Shown: piece by piece, positions 49,701 through 63,700 of the stretch | How positions within the stretch are numbered: the first letter of the stretch is position 1 | Layout: the number at the start of each line of letters is the position of its first letter | Source of the DNA: Oreocharis arfaki | Taxonomy: Eukaryota; Chordata; Aves; Passeriformes; Paramythiidae | Assembly: GCA_013398015.1 (NCBI GenBank) | Contig: VZRR01006730.1 | Location: 1,322,054 to 1,386,053, forward strand | Direction of reading: 5' to 3' | DNA: 64,000 nucleotides | Translations under genes and position numbers: made by a program | The notes under the pieces: model-generated | Seen by the model: the letters and a program-made list of their open reading frames with translations, nothing else | The model's database searches: none | Told to the model about the DNA's origin: nothing

Positions 49701-50423
49701 ACAGAAGTCAGGGACCAGACCTGCAGCTGATGCAAGTAGGGGTGGTCTCTACTGAAGTCCAGAAGGCTATACTAATCTTCAAAAATGTAAAGAACTGGCT
49801 TGAGGACAACTACAGTCTAGGGACTTCTCCTGCTCTTCCATATTCTATTTGCTCTTCCATAAAACGCAGGCTTCTCTGTGTCTTTGTCTTCTCTTCCTTT
49901 CATATAAATAGTGTGGAGAGAACGATTTGTTAACCTGAACTAATTTAACTGGTCTAATTTTTAATACTGTTTTCTCTGAGAGAGAATTCCTTCTACTTGG
50001 TGTATCAATGAGTACACAGACGTAAAATTAACTACATTAGTGTTGCTGTATTTTCAGATTGTTTGTTAATTCTCTACCCTTCATTAAAAATGCATTGCCT
50101 TCTGCAGCGGTCCTTTGACCTAAAGAGGCTTAGTTAAAGAAATACATGAAGTTATTTAATTTTTAAAGAAGAAATGTAAAGAGGATGAGGCCAGAGTCAG
50201 CACAAAGTTTTTCATTAGGGTTAGAAACACTCAGGTTTGCCATCTGAAGGGCAGCTGGGGAGCGGGGCAGTTAGGCTGGGTGGACGAGAGGCAGGGAGGG
50301 CTCAGCAGTGCTCAAGGCGGATGCAGGATCTGGGCTCAGGAACAGACAGCTGGAAGACCACAGGAGTTTTTCTCAGGAGACAAGAGTTAGGAGGTTACAG
50401 CAGGATGCTAGGAATTAGCAAAG
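46716..50423. other. Unique sequence with candidate conserved blocks
   Basis: No gene or transposon recognised. The parts 48655-48850 and 49130-49230 have the texture of conserved non-coding DNA (see findings). Frames such as 48117-48479 minus (120 codons) have no recognisable features. Confidence 0.5.
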
Positions 50424-50490
50424 CCCATGGCAGAGGGATTAGAATGACACGATCTCTAAGGTTCCTTCCAACCCAAACTGTTCTATGATT
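50424..50490 (+). mobile_element. CR1 LINE 3' tail, about 67 bp
   Basis: CCATGGCAGAGGGATTAGAA, GATCTCTAAGGTTCCTTCC and AACCCAAACTGTTCTATGATT are the last 65 or so bases of the CR1 3' UTR with one tail unit. It is an extreme 5' truncation, common for CR1. The preceding 200 bp do not match CR1 by eye. Confidence 0.9.
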
Positions 50491-51496
50491 TTATTGGTAA
50501 GTCAAAATGTTAATAATAGGCAGTATGGAATTTGACAAGGAGGAGCAAGCAAGAAGGTCTGTGAGGTTTGCAGTGTGGGGGTTCTCTCTTCTTTTCTCTG
50601 TACTTTTTGCTTCTCCTGCAAAGAGGAATTGTATGATGAAGTTCCACAGGAGGGTCTTGGAGAATCAATCAGGTTTTTTACACCTGCTGGTGCTCAGGAT
50701 GGGGCTACAAATGGGGCAGCAACAGTCCCTACCACTGTTAGGGGGCTGCCTTAAACATCTCTCAGAAAAGCAGAGCTGTGTCAGCAAGAGACCTGTTGTG
50801 ACAGTCACAGAATAATCCCACAGTGTCAAAGCAGGGTGACTTGCCACCCCAGGCCACATCATATTTTCTCTGTGCATAGGTTCTCTGGAGGAAACTTCAA
50901 AGTTTGACTGTGGTCTGAAAAGAAGCTAGAAGGGCTTTAAAGTTTCCATGTCTCTTATTCCTCAAAAAATGTGCTCGGTTTAGAAGTAAAAGAAGGTTCA
51001 TTGTCCTGCTGTTTTTTTGAATGTTCAAGCTGAAACTTTTCTCTGGCTCCCACCTGTTACAAAGGCATACTGCCCTAGATTTAGACCCTCTAAAGATATG
51101 TATACATTGGTTGAACAGCTATGAGGTTTTCTCCTAGCTGCATCTAATTTTTGTTTATGTTAAAAGTTCAAAGTAGACAAAGTGGTTACCAGTCCAGGTG
51201 CATTTAGCTAGCTGAGAGAAATCCACAGGTTGTCCAGTGTTAATTTTCAATAGTTCTGTGGAAAATATATATTGCCATCAATGCACTAGAGATTTAGAAG
51301 AAACTTAAAAACTCTGATACTCTGAAAAGACTCTTTTTTCGCTAGTAAAAGCAACAGCAGCGGTACACCAGTGTCACTCCATTGCATGAAAGCAAATAGC
51401 CATATTGATTTAGGGTGAAAAAGAACTCACTTTAATTTACCTCCCCTAGCTGTATTGGCTTTGAATTGGTATCTCAATAGAAGCCAGTGGTAGCCT
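50491..51496. other. Unique non-coding sequence
   Basis: No gene or transposon recognised. A 102-codon plus-strand frame (50507-50815) begins just after the CR1 tail and shows nothing recognisable. Confidence 0.5.
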
Positions 51497-51561
51497 AAAA
51501 TGAATAAGCCTAAAAATCACTAAAATCAGTGCACTAAAATCAATAAGCCTAATAGTCACTA
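51497..51561. repeat. Imperfect duplication, 26-bp units 39 bp apart
   Basis: AAAATGAATAAGCCTAAAAA... at 51497-51522 is repeated with three changes at 51536-51561, both ending TCACTA. The intervening bases (AAATCAGTGCACT) partly echo the unit. Confidence 0.85.
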
Positions 51562-51689
51562 CACAAAGAAAATACATCTAAAAGCTAAGCCTGTGTCCTC
51601 AAAGAATCATGTTCAGCTTGGAAATATTAGTGAATATTTTTTCCTATTTTGCAAGGTTGTTAAGAGGTTATTTGGATTTGGTTTTAATT
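51562..51689. other. Short unique spacer
   Basis: Nothing recognised between the duplication and the MIR remnant. Confidence 0.5.
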
Positions 51690-51785
51690 AGTTGATGGGG
51701 AAACTGAGGCATAAACAGTACAAGACATATCTGCTGTAGTGCGTTGCCTGTGGCACAGGTTGTACTTGAATTAAATCTTCTGGAA
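51690..51785 (-). mobile_element. MIR-type SINE remnant, minus strand
   Basis: GATGGGGAAACTGAGGCATA is an almost perfect reverse complement of the MIR core ('tgcctcagtttcccc'). It is followed in the expected order by ACAAGACAT, GTGCGTTGCCTGTGGCACAG (usual 'gtgacttgcccaaggtcacacag') and a TTGAATTAAATCTTCTGG end (usual 'ttgaacccaggtctcctg'). Confidence 0.7.
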
Positions 51786-54700
51786 TTTTTATTCTTTACG
51801 TACCTATAGTAACTCTAGCATCTAAGGGCTGAAATAGGAAATGCCTTGGCATATGCATAAGTATGTGCATCTCTATACATGGCCAGTAAAAGGTGTCTTG
51901 AGAGCAGCACACAGGCAATATGCAGACAAGGAAGGGAAATTTTCCAGCGGAGCTAATTTTCAGAAATCCTGTGGAACCTTTAATCTCCCATGAACTTTAT
52001 TGATTTATTCATTCATTCACTATTTCATTGTAACTCTCCCTCCCTTTTGAGGCAAGAATCTTATACATCTAAATGACACGCTTGGAAAGCCTGACATGGA
52101 CCACCTGAGTGCTATGTACAAGACTATATGAATTATTCAGAGATGGTAGATGGTCTGTAATGGGACAGACCCTCACTGCCCCCTCTGTAGAGGAGGCTAT
52201 CACCTAAAAAAACTGGGAGGTGGATGGCAAATGTTTCATTAAATAATTTTTATAATAAGTTCTCTGCTTTGTTATGAGTTAAGTGAGGATGATTTACTAA
52301 ATGGTCCTAGGACACACTGTGCCTATTTGGGATTAAGGTCCTGACTATAGTTAGAATAGATGCTGGAGTTTATCCACAACTCTTTGTGCTCATAAATCAG
52401 AGCTTCACTGTACACCTAACCCTTCAATTACCTTCTCTCCAACAGCAGATTTTTCGTGTCAGTGCTGAGCTTTCCTCCCAGGCTCACTCCCTCCACTCTG
52501 CCCCATTCGTTAACCCTTATTAGAATGAATCTGCCCTAGTGGACCTGTTCTGGCCGAGATATTCATACTTCAAGCAGTCTCAGATATAATTTAATTACTC
52601 TCCTTTTGGTAATTACTGCCTCTATCCTCACACTATTTTCTTCTTCTTTCCCCTCTTTGAAGCCTTCAAAAGAGGTTTTGCAATTTTGCAATATCAGATA
52701 GAAGTCTGATGAGCAGCTAACATAGTTTCTAATATAATTTTAACTGCTCAGTAAATTGCAGTTTCTCTCTTCAGTTTTCAAGGAAAGCAAGAAAATGTCA
52801 CATTTTGTATTACCGCAAAATTGCCCAGCAGTTCACACTATCCACCACTTCTACCTATTTATGGAAGTTAGGCCTCTGTCACTTTGATAGGGAACAATGA
52901 GGAAGGACAGATAGTAAGCACATCTCAGTAGAGGTTTATTATCAAAATTAAAGTCTAAATGACATAGAAGTATTTTTCTTATGTTTTCACAGCCACTGTA
53001 TTCCTAAAAAACCCCTAAAATAACAAATAAGCAAAAACCCAGCACACACACCCTTCCCCCCCTTGTCCCCCTCCACTTAATGAGAAGATTCAAAAATTTT
53101 ATCTGCTGAATCAAGATCTAAAAATAGTCTTAGAAAAGGTGGATGTTTGGTGTTTTGGTCTAATTTCAGTTAAAATTGATTCAAATGAGACTGGATACAT
53201 AATTGGAGAGAATGTCAACTGACAAAATATGGAGTAGATGCCATAAATAATCTTAACTGTTCTGCTGCCCATCTTCATGTGGTGTAAATTGTATATAAGT
53301 GTTCCATTATGAACTGCTTGCCAGAGTTAATCATGTAACCAGAATGATGTCTAAGCTATGATGCTACTTGTGGCATTTTTATGGTTAAGAAGAGACAAAC
53401 TATGATTTATTGTATGTAGATTGCAGTTAAAATGCGTAAATGTTTGCAGGGATGGCCCTTACGTGATTCATGGGGAAAATGCTGGTGATATTTTCAGTTT
53501 CTTGCAGAACTGGAACTTACACAAGTGTAATAATAGATGTGCTGTAAGATATTTTCTTCAGAGTTTCGTGTTTGCTTGATGACTCTCTGTCTGTGACCTA
53601 CTATTAGGATTTCTAACAGGAGCCTAAAGTAAAAACATCAGTTCAAGGGAAAAAAGAAACCTGTATAGCCTAATGAGCTGGGCATTTTTTTGCTGTAATT
53701 AAAAAGAAAATAGAGGATTTGGGAGAGGTAGAGCAAAGACAGAAGGCTTTGATTCATGCTTATGTTTCTGCTGCTCTCATTGCTAGTTGTCAGTCAGTGA
53801 GACCCTGTGGCTGGTAGCTAGTCTAAACCTGTTCTTAATTATGAAGGAGTAGGCTGAGATTTCATCAGGGATGGATAATCTGATATCTGGTTACTAAGTT
53901 TTTAGTATTTTTTTTATCTTTTTTCTTCAGTGTGTGGTGCTGCTGTTTCTCAGCTATAGGATACTGAGCTAGATAAGCCAAAAGCCTGAATCATGTACAA
54001 AAAATAGCAGCTAATCAATAAATGTTTTTCCTCGAACAGTATTGGTCCCTGCTTCGTATTTCTCTCTGTATAAGAGCATCCATTTCATGCTCTTTGAAGC
54101 CTCTAAACAGAGGAGGGAGTTCATCTTATTCTCAACGGTTTGCTTTTTAAAAAACCATTTTTCTTTAATTCAGCCATAAGTTTCTGGTTAAATGCTTCTC
54201 CTAAATGGTGCTGATACAAGGTCTATTTCCAGTTTGCACAGATTTTTACTCTGGTTAATAATTTTTGTTCTGTTTCTAGCATGAAAGTAGATGATAGTAG
54301 ATGCTAGCAGCTACTCCAGTGGCACTGTTCCTCTCCTGTTTAAAGACTAGCTTTTATTCTGGGTTATATAATTTCAGATTTTAAAACGAAAGTATTTACG
54401 CTGTTCCTTTGATCCTTCAAAAGACTTTTTTTAGTCTTGGTCATTCCTGTTCTAATGCAGTTGTCTGTAGCTAGTTCTCTTAAAAGATAACTTTCTTCAC
54501 CAAGATATGCAAAATTTGCGCAGATTTTTTCACTCTTTCTTTGAATATTGAACACTTCATCTGTTCACAGATGCAGTATCTCCAGAGGGCTAACAGCTGA
54601 CCACGATTTGCGAAACAGAGGAGGAGTGACTTTGGCTTTGCCCGTATAAGATGCAAGATTTGGACATCAGCAAATGTCACAGTGAATGGTATTTTCTCTG

Positions 54701-57700
54701 GCATTTATTGGTTTGGAATTTTTTCTATATTTTTATATTTCTTTGCTGATTTTTTTTTGTTGTGAATAACTTAAATTGTTCTTGTTGTTTTGTTTTTGTT
54801 TTGTGTGGTTCCTTCACACCAAAATAATGGCATTTTTCCTTCAGTTACTCTGCTACAAAAAAATCATACGGTTCCTATTGAAACACTTCTGGAAGTCAGT
54901 ATAATCCCAGTGGCATTCAGAACAACTGATGTGTGCTAAATGGGATTGCAGACAGAGCCACTCTTCATAAAACTCTACATGCCAAAATCCATTTAATGCT
55001 TCCTTTTAAGAGCCTCAGCTGAGAAAGCGCAGAGTTTTGTTAAGCTTGACAAAGTAACATCTCGCTCCCCAAGCAAATGCAACTAAGGTGGATGAGTTTT
55101 AACAACATTGCAGGGAAGAGAATTTTGATATGCTTAACAGTTGCAAGTTTAAATGCTTGTATGCAGAAACTTACACTCTGCCCTGCTGCCTGCAGGTCTG
55201 GTGGGTTACTGTCCATAGTTTATGACCTCTACAGGGAAATTAGGTTATATGCACTCTTAAAGGACCATGTTTGTGTATCTCATTCCCATCCACTTGGCAG
55301 ACAGGAGTTATGGTAGAAAATCACAAGGAAATGCACAGCAAGGCTCCAGAAATCAACGGGAGAAGTATTGATTTAGAACAGCCTTTACTGACTTTGCATC
55401 ATTTCTACATGAAACCCCAGGCGGGAGGGATACTAGTGCCTAAAAATGGTGACTGAAGCAAGAAGGTAAGAGAACAGGTTGTGAGCAAATTAAAGCTGAT
55501 AAAGAAACAAAAGAACAGGAAGTGTCTGTCTGACTCAACCCAAAGATGGAAGTCAGGAGATCTTATCCAAATTATCATTAGACTGAGTTTCTGTAGAAAA
55601 TTTTGTGTGAAGGTCTTTCGTGTAAAGCTAGCATCCAGAATCTAAGGATCCTTTTGATCACTGAATAAACTCTGTCTTTGAATGGAAGCTGGAGTTTTGC
55701 TCACATAGCCTTACAAGTTCTCATGGAAAGAGGTTTAAATGTGTTGTATATATTATCTTGCTGGCCAGATCTTAACGTTTGACAAATGCAGCAGCACCGT
55801 GTTGTCAGAGCACGGTTGCTGTAGTGCTCACATTTCTCGCCCTTTCAACCTCCTCCTGTTTCTTTGTGTAACACTTACTCATTGACCACAGTGTCTTGTC
55901 TGCTTTCATATTTTCATGGCATGCTAGACGTTATTCCCAAGAACATGCATGAGTCTTCTTATGCTCCTTCTTTTCAGAGGGATTTTTTTTTTAATGTAGA
56001 ATGAGCTTCATAACATTTATTTATTTTATTTATCATCACAGATTTGTGCCACCACCTCCATGAATGGCTAGAAATGTACAGGTTATGGGCTCCTGCCAGT
56101 ATTCATGAGACTGTGTTTGTACTTTATTTCTGCTGGCTCCTGATCCACCGAAACTAATTTAATAATTTTTATTGTTTCATTCATTCGGAATTGCAGTATT
56201 AATCAAATATTACAGTTGTCTCAACTGCAGCTGTCTATTCTGCTACATTCCCCCATTGTGAACACTTGGATGCACAATGATATTACTTCTAACCAAAGAC
56301 GAAAATATTTTTGCTTCACATTTCTTCTTCTCTTCTGAGTTTGTTCATTCAATATAGAAGTTCTCTCTTGTATTACTCATGGAAAATTATATTGTTACTG
56401 TGCCATAGTCATGATCAAGCCCATGTTTTCTATTGATTGAAATTGCAAACTTCTGAGGAAAAATATATACCACTCCCATCTAAAACTGGAGGACAGCCAA
56501 TACCACTGAACAAAGCAGCTTGATTCCTGGTAAGGCTGAGTGCTTTGGACAGACCTCAGCAGGTTTCCCACCTCTGCAGAATGCAGAGAGCATAAAGCAT
56601 TTCCAGTGCTTCCTCTCTGGAAGCTTTTTTTGAATCAGAATTTAACACCATATATGAAAATCCATTTAATCAGTAAATTAAATGCTTTTATGTGAGCCTG
56701 GGTATATTTAGAGCTTTGTTAAGAGGCTCCCAAAGTAGTTTGAATACTTTTGTCCCCTCATCCTATTCCTATTGTCCCTAATATCTATAAATCTTAATTG
56801 AAATTACAGAGCTGAAAAAACTGTGCTAGTCTGCTAGCTGGGATGAGAAGTGACTCTCTGGTCTTGGGCCAGCAAAGTAATCAACGCTGTTTAACCACTT
56901 CTAATTGCACAGGATCGGTGCTTTAAAGTTTGAAATAAGATTGTCATACTTCAAAGTCGAAGTTAAATACAAGTAAGGGGCCAGGGGAGTGTGAGAGAAA
57001 GTGTTGGGTTGGAAAAGTCCACTGCTCAAGACTATGGCACTCTGTGTGTGTCTCTGAATACTAACCCATTAATAGGCAAAGTGCTTTATATTTAAAGGCT
57101 TTTTTCTTCTGACTACGTAGTACTTAAGAACTTCTTTTCAGAGTTAACTCTTGGAAAAGGATACATCTAAAATGAAGAGCTATGTATTTAATCACAGGTT
57201 GCACAATGTTGATGTAGATGCTAGGGAACTGCAGAAAGTACTTGGTACCTAGTGAATCTCTGTGATCTTCTGGTGTAGAAATGATGCTATGCTTAATATC
57301 TTGTCGACAAGTCTGGGGGCTGAGGTACCATGGCCAAGTTGTATAGTAAAATGTAGGATTAGGACTTCGTGCAGAAATTGTTTTATTTCAACACAGAAGG
57401 AAAAATATCTGACTGACCCCTACAGGAAATCTGACCTATTTGCTTGACATGATTTCAGCTGTGCCTTTGTAGCACTTTCTCTCATGCCTCCACATTCCCG
57501 TTACAATAAGCATATCTGTCTACAGCAGCAGTGTGGGATATGATCTTGCTGATCTGGTTCTGAAACTCCTCTCTAATTCTTCATTGCATAACTCAGATGT
57601 CTTTGCATGTGCCCATGTGTGTGTTGGGGAGAGGGGGCAGTCCTGTGAAGAATTATTCTGCCCTGATTTTTTGCTTTTATCTAAGACTTTGGGGCACAAA

Positions 57701-60700
57701 TGCCTTTTGGTCCAATTCTCATCTGTCCCCAAGAGCTCAATTTAATTTTTCCGGCAAATACCGCCTCTGCTGTGCCTCCTTCTCTGAGGTGTTTGCAGCT
57801 GTTACTATCTCCGTGAGTCTCAGCGAAATGAGAAGGTTTGTTTCTTGCTCCTCTTCCCAGTTTGAACTCTTATTGGAGCACTCTGCGGGCTCCACTGAAC
57901 AGAAGGTGCCCCCCCTCCTGCCCCTGGCTTTATCACGCACTGGGTATATTTAATCTCCCCTTCTCTGATGTGGTCTGAGGGCTTTAGCAAGCTGTTGCCA
58001 TCTTCCTGAGCGGAGATGACTCTAGGGAGACACATGCTAGACTGATGGCAAGAGAGACAGAGGAGGCTTTTACATACTGTGTGCTCCCTGTCAAAGGAGA
58101 AAAACACCAAGAGCTTATAATAAACAGGAAGAGTCTCTGCAGACTTGACAGCTGAACTTCTGAATGAGCTGTAAAGTGCTTTATAGCTCTTCCATGCTTC
58201 GGAATTTAAAATGGTAACTGCTCATGAAGATGAGCACTCTCTCTGCCTTCTGCTAACTTCTGCAGAAGGTATGGGGAAAATGCAGTTGTCAGGCTTTGCT
58301 TCAAGGAATTGGGGAACCTGGGTTTAATCAGCTTGGAGACTGCTTCAGAGGATAGTGCTCTTTATAAGCAAACATTTAAAAAATCTCAATCACTCTTCCA
58401 TGGAGCATCATACAATTTTGAAACAGATTCTAGAATTTAAATGGTCAGTTGCAAGACTCCTTGGCAATGTCAATGCATCTGGATTGTTCTGGTGGGTGGT
58501 CCATAATTTCTGTGTAAAATATTGCGTGGTGATCTCCTCTGAAGGCCTCAGCATGGGCACAGAGAGGGGCCCAGTGAGAAGACAGTGTCAGTGCAAAGGT
58601 TATCAGACCATAAGAAAAAGGGAAGGTGCATACAGTATCCAATTGGTAAGACAGTGACCTTATTCCAGTCCCATTTAATCGCAGAATATAAGCACAAAGG
58701 TATGAGCAGCAATCACAACATCATAGGAACAAATATTTTTTGAGAAGTGTAGATGCATCTTACTCAGATAAATGTTTTTTGGTCATTTGGGTTTGGGCTT
58801 TTTGTTCTCATTGTTTGTTGTTTGTTTTCTTGAAAGTAAAATCTGTAGTGTGCTTTTACCTAAAATTAATTATAATGACTAAATGTAATTGAAAATAATG
58901 GCTAAATTTCAAGAGATATTATTCTTTTATGTATTAATTGAGTGTTTTACGAATGCTTATAGGTCAAAGGAAACATTTTGCTTATATGTCTTAAATATTT
59001 ATTATGTATGAAACATAATTTTTCTTACGTATCACTGCACGCATATGAGTATAAGATAGATGTAAGAACAAGTGTAGATATATCACGAAGATAAGGACAA
59101 ATTAAGTGTTCTGCTTGTGCCATAGCATGTGAAGACATGCTAAAAAGTGGAAGGAAATAACCACCAACCCAAATACCTCATTTTTTTTCTAAAAACATTA
59201 TGCCCAATTACTTTTACACATACTCACTTGGGATGATATTGTATTATATTATAAAGCTATAGGATTAATTCTTCATTATTTCTTCTTACAGTACATGTGT
59301 AAAATGCATTAGTGGGGAACTGTATGAAAAACATAGGTTAAGAATGGTGGTAATATTCCCAAAGTCATGCATTATTTATTAAGTGCTGCTTCTTGGATTC
59401 TGATTTGGTGTCAGCCACAGGAGAGGCACAGAAAATGGACTTGAGCAGCATAGTCAGGCAATTACCTCTGCATTTGTCCCAAATTCTTATTTGCCTAAAA
59501 CATTTTTTCTTGGAGTCAGCAAAGCTTTTCAGTTGGGTTCCTTCTCCAAGTTTGTGCTCTTATGCATCCAATTTCTCCTGTTCTGTAGGATTTTTCTAGA
59601 GGGGAGTTGAGTGGTTGTACTTTGTTCCTGTGTTCAGGAATCTTGTCTGCTTATTCGAAGTAGCCATTACTTTTCACCCCTGGTATTTTCTAATGACTTT
59701 GGGGTTTCATTCTATAACTTTTCTTCTGCCTCTGCTTTCTGATGCCTAAGAAAAAAATCTACTGCTGCAACCACTCTGTGCCGTCAGTGTCCCTGTAGTC
59801 AGGATCTTTTCTTTAGTTGTTCTTAAAATACACTCCATGCTTTATCTGGGCTTGACAGGATTTACCTTTTTCACTTTTTATTGGTTAACTAATTTGCACA
59901 CATCCAGATCTAGAATTTGCTGTGTTGTAGTTTTCTCTAATGCTTTAAGGAAGTGAACTTCCACTCACCAATCCTTCAAAAGTGAGTACAACTGTTATAA
60001 AAATGTTCAGATTATTCTGCTCAGCTAGAAGGAAAATGGAGGACTTCCCTACCTGTAATCTGTTTTTCCCACCGCTTACTTCTTTCTATCATTCAGAAAG
60101 AACTCCAGAGTTCAGTTTCAGTTGGGAGCTTTGTAATAATGCAAAACCATAATTCCTTACATCATCCAGCAACTAGTTCCTTTCAGTAGTAATATGAATG
60201 CAAAATTAGAGGGTTAATACAGAGGGTTATTAGAACCATCCTAATAGTGTAAGATTGCTGTTATTTTAAACTCCTTTTTATTGTTTAGTCTTTTGGTCTC
60301 ACTGCCTTGTTTACCATCAAAGCCGTTTTCTCTTTTGTTGTCACTTTACCCACTTCCAAATAGAGCAAAAACTGTCCTTTGTTTTGAATCCAGAGAATGT
60401 TTTACACAGCAAACTCTTGAAATATGGGGATTTTGAATATGAAGCATGCTTGAATTCAATAGGAATTTCAGTAGGGTTCAATCTTCATTAAATTTGTCCT
60501 AGGTGAAATCTAATGTGATATATTCTTTCATGATTTTTGTATTCTAAATCAAGGGTTACTTATGCTGAAATCAGAAACTTTAAATCTTCTGTCAAATGTG
60601 ACAGTAAATATATATAGGCTTAGGCAGTAGTTTGGCAAATATTTGTGCTGCTAGAATAAGAACTTTGAGGCTGAAAATGGCAGTAGAGTTACCCAGATTC

Positions 60701-63700
60701 AGTAAGGTTAAGGAGGCTGGAGGAACTTTTTTTACTCATTTCTTGTAAGTGATTTTGTAAAGAGAACTTTTTCCTCTGCCACTGCTATCCTGGATAGATC
60801 CGTTATAAAAGTTAAAACATTTATCAAAACTGCCACAGATCCTATGACCCATAGAAGAAGGACTATCAGACCTTAATTGCAATAGCAGTGTAGTTTCAGA
60901 ACTTTCCTTCCCTTGTTCACCTACTCTCTGACCTTTATGTCAGCTTCTAATTTCCTTCTGTAATTGACTCTTCTTTCTAGTGCAGGAAACTGTGGCAGCA
61001 AATGGATCTTCTTAGTGCAGAGGAAGATCCAAACAGTGCTGTCAAATGCCTATCAAATTTACTTTATAATCAAGTTTTGGTGGAAAAAAAAAAAGAAGGT
61101 AGTTTGAACAAGTTTCAGATGAAAAAAGAATGAGTTTCCCTGAATCTTGTTGTTGTGGGCATTTTGTTTTTAATACAAAAATTTAAGGAAGGACTTAATA
61201 TACTACCTTCAAGCATGTGCTGAAGACAGCTGTTTGGTTCAAGAGTTGCTCATTTCAGCAACACACACTAATGGAAGCTCACCCTCAGTTTACTCTGCTT
61301 CAAGGGACAGCTAATCAATTGAGACAGGAAAGAAGAGGAATTGGAATAGCTGCTGTGTGTACCCTGAAAAGTCTTATGTATCCTCATCCAGTGTGAGATT
61401 TCTATACCATGCATGTTTCCATATCTTTTCTATGTCACAATACCTTTCTATTTTATTTCCTTGCAGAGACTTCCCATTTCAGCACTGCCTGTCCCAGCTT
61501 CCCTTGTGTTTATTGACTGATATGGGAGTGATTTGTGGATTTACTCGTGAATGTCCTTATCTTACTGGTTAATCAGCAACACAACAGTCAGTAACTGGAA
61601 ACACACAAAAAAAGCTGAACTTAAGTTCCAGGATACTCCAGTAGGAGGTAATATTTAAATGAATCAAAGTATCTTTTAGTAAGATTATGTTGTTGTCACT
61701 TAGAACAATTGGATTCTGAGGAATTACTTATTCTTTTACACACCTAGTAGCCACAAACTTAAGAGATAAAACCAGTTCATCTTGCCAAATTGTTACTAAA
61801 CAGACCCATCTACAGCTTTACAGGACACAGAAGGAAGTACAATAACATGAAAAGAATAGTTGTAATTTCTCTTGTCCCATTTCTTCCTGGCTTAGAGAAA
61901 CAAACCATAATGCAGTACATCTGCTGTAGACATTGTACTGATTTGTAGTCCATTAACATTTTCTGCTGGCTGGGTTGTTATTGAAATTTTGTTGCTTATT
62001 ATTAAAATTTTTAGGATACTGGGGACTGCACCCCTTTACCTGGGTGTTTGAATCACAGAATTGATGTATCTGTATAATCTATTCAGAATTCTAGAACAAA
62101 ATACCTTCTGTTATCTTCTGCACAGCTATCAGTAGGGACTGAATAGTCAGCATAATCAAAATGAACAAACCAAATCAAACTCAAATCTTGTGCTTAAAAC
62201 AACCTCCACCTTCCGCCCAGTGAAAAGTCTTCCAGAACTTGGTCCTCCATAGCCAGAGAGAACCCATGGAGCTATGAATGGGAATGGCACAGAGAATGCA
62301 TGTGTGTAGGGAAAACACAAGCCTGCAACTACTGTGTAGTCCTGTGGCACCCACTAAACGCAGAACTTCATAATTTGCCTTAATTATCTCTAGGTTTTTT
62401 TTTTAAAGAATCTTATGACAACGGAAGGGTCAGCCTTTCGCAATGAAGAGAGAAACAATTGTTTTTTAAAGTTCAGACGACATATAAATTTCATACCTAC
62501 ATCCGCTTCTAAAGTTTTGTTGATTTGGTTCCCTCTAGGGACTGTCAGAACAAGCATGGGCCTCCGCTATCTGGTCTTCAATACCTTTTGTGTCACATGC
62601 TACTTTAACCACTTTGGTCCTCAGTGGGGATAAGCATCCATCCAGAAAACAGCCTCCTTACCTTAACTTGTTTGTCTTGATTTCCCTTCCTTTCACAGGA
62701 TTATTAGAGACCTCAGTTCATACCATCCTTTCTGAAGTCAGCTGGAGCTTAAAGAACAGCTATCCTTGGAAAACAGGCATCCAGCATCAATGTCATTCTC
62801 ATCAACTAGATCACTTCAAGACACTCTTTGAATATTAGGATAAGTGAAAAGTACACATCTACAGAATTTTCTGAAATTTCCCAAGTCAGTGAACACTTCA
62901 CACTCTTCCACGACTGGCAAGATAGAGTCACTGTCTCTGAGACAGTATTTTAAGGAAAGACCATATCCAAATAGAACTAAAAGAACAGAATTGCCATCCA
63001 CAGGACTTATCAATACACTAATAGGCAAAATGAAAACTGTGAACAGCTGCTGAGCCACAGCTGGCATACACACAGGTATGTCTGAAACTGGCATGCATGA
63101 TCTTCACTTGCCTTGGATTAAAACATTCTGATAATCGAGAACCACTGAGCACTAATCAGACTGTAGTAAAAATTTGCTGGAAGCCAACAACAATATAATT
63201 TTTTATTTTATTGAGGACAATCCAGAGATCTCTTACGGTTAAATATTACAGTGCTGAACTAAATGAAGCTCTTAATTCCTTAGAAGGCCCAAAGGTTTCT
63301 TCCATATTTTGTGGGGTGCCTGATTGGCTTCAGGAAAAAGAGGCTCCTCACATCCTAAAAAATGCATTATAACCATGTTCACTTTTCATCTTTTTCAGAA
63401 AACATTGGGTATAGAGAAGATGGGAGATATTTCAGTGTGGGAGATCTGGTACATTTATTATACATTATGGATTTGCCTCCTGGTAGTAATGCAGAGCAAA
63501 ATATTTTTAGGGCCAGTGGCTCTTTGAAATTGTATAATTATTTTCATTCCACTTTCTTCTTGATACTCCTTACTGACTTCTCCCCCAATTACCACTAAAA
63601 CAGAATATTGAAAGTACTTCTGGAATTCTAAAGGAAAGAATAATGACCATTCCTTTACAATGACAGAACTTTTTATTCCTGTCTTTAAAGTTTCAGTTTG

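Noticed and set aside
62866..63074. Possible exon between an ACAG acceptor and a CAG/GTATGT donor
   Set aside because: The acceptor has almost no pyrimidine tract and the open frame stops at 63053, before the donor.
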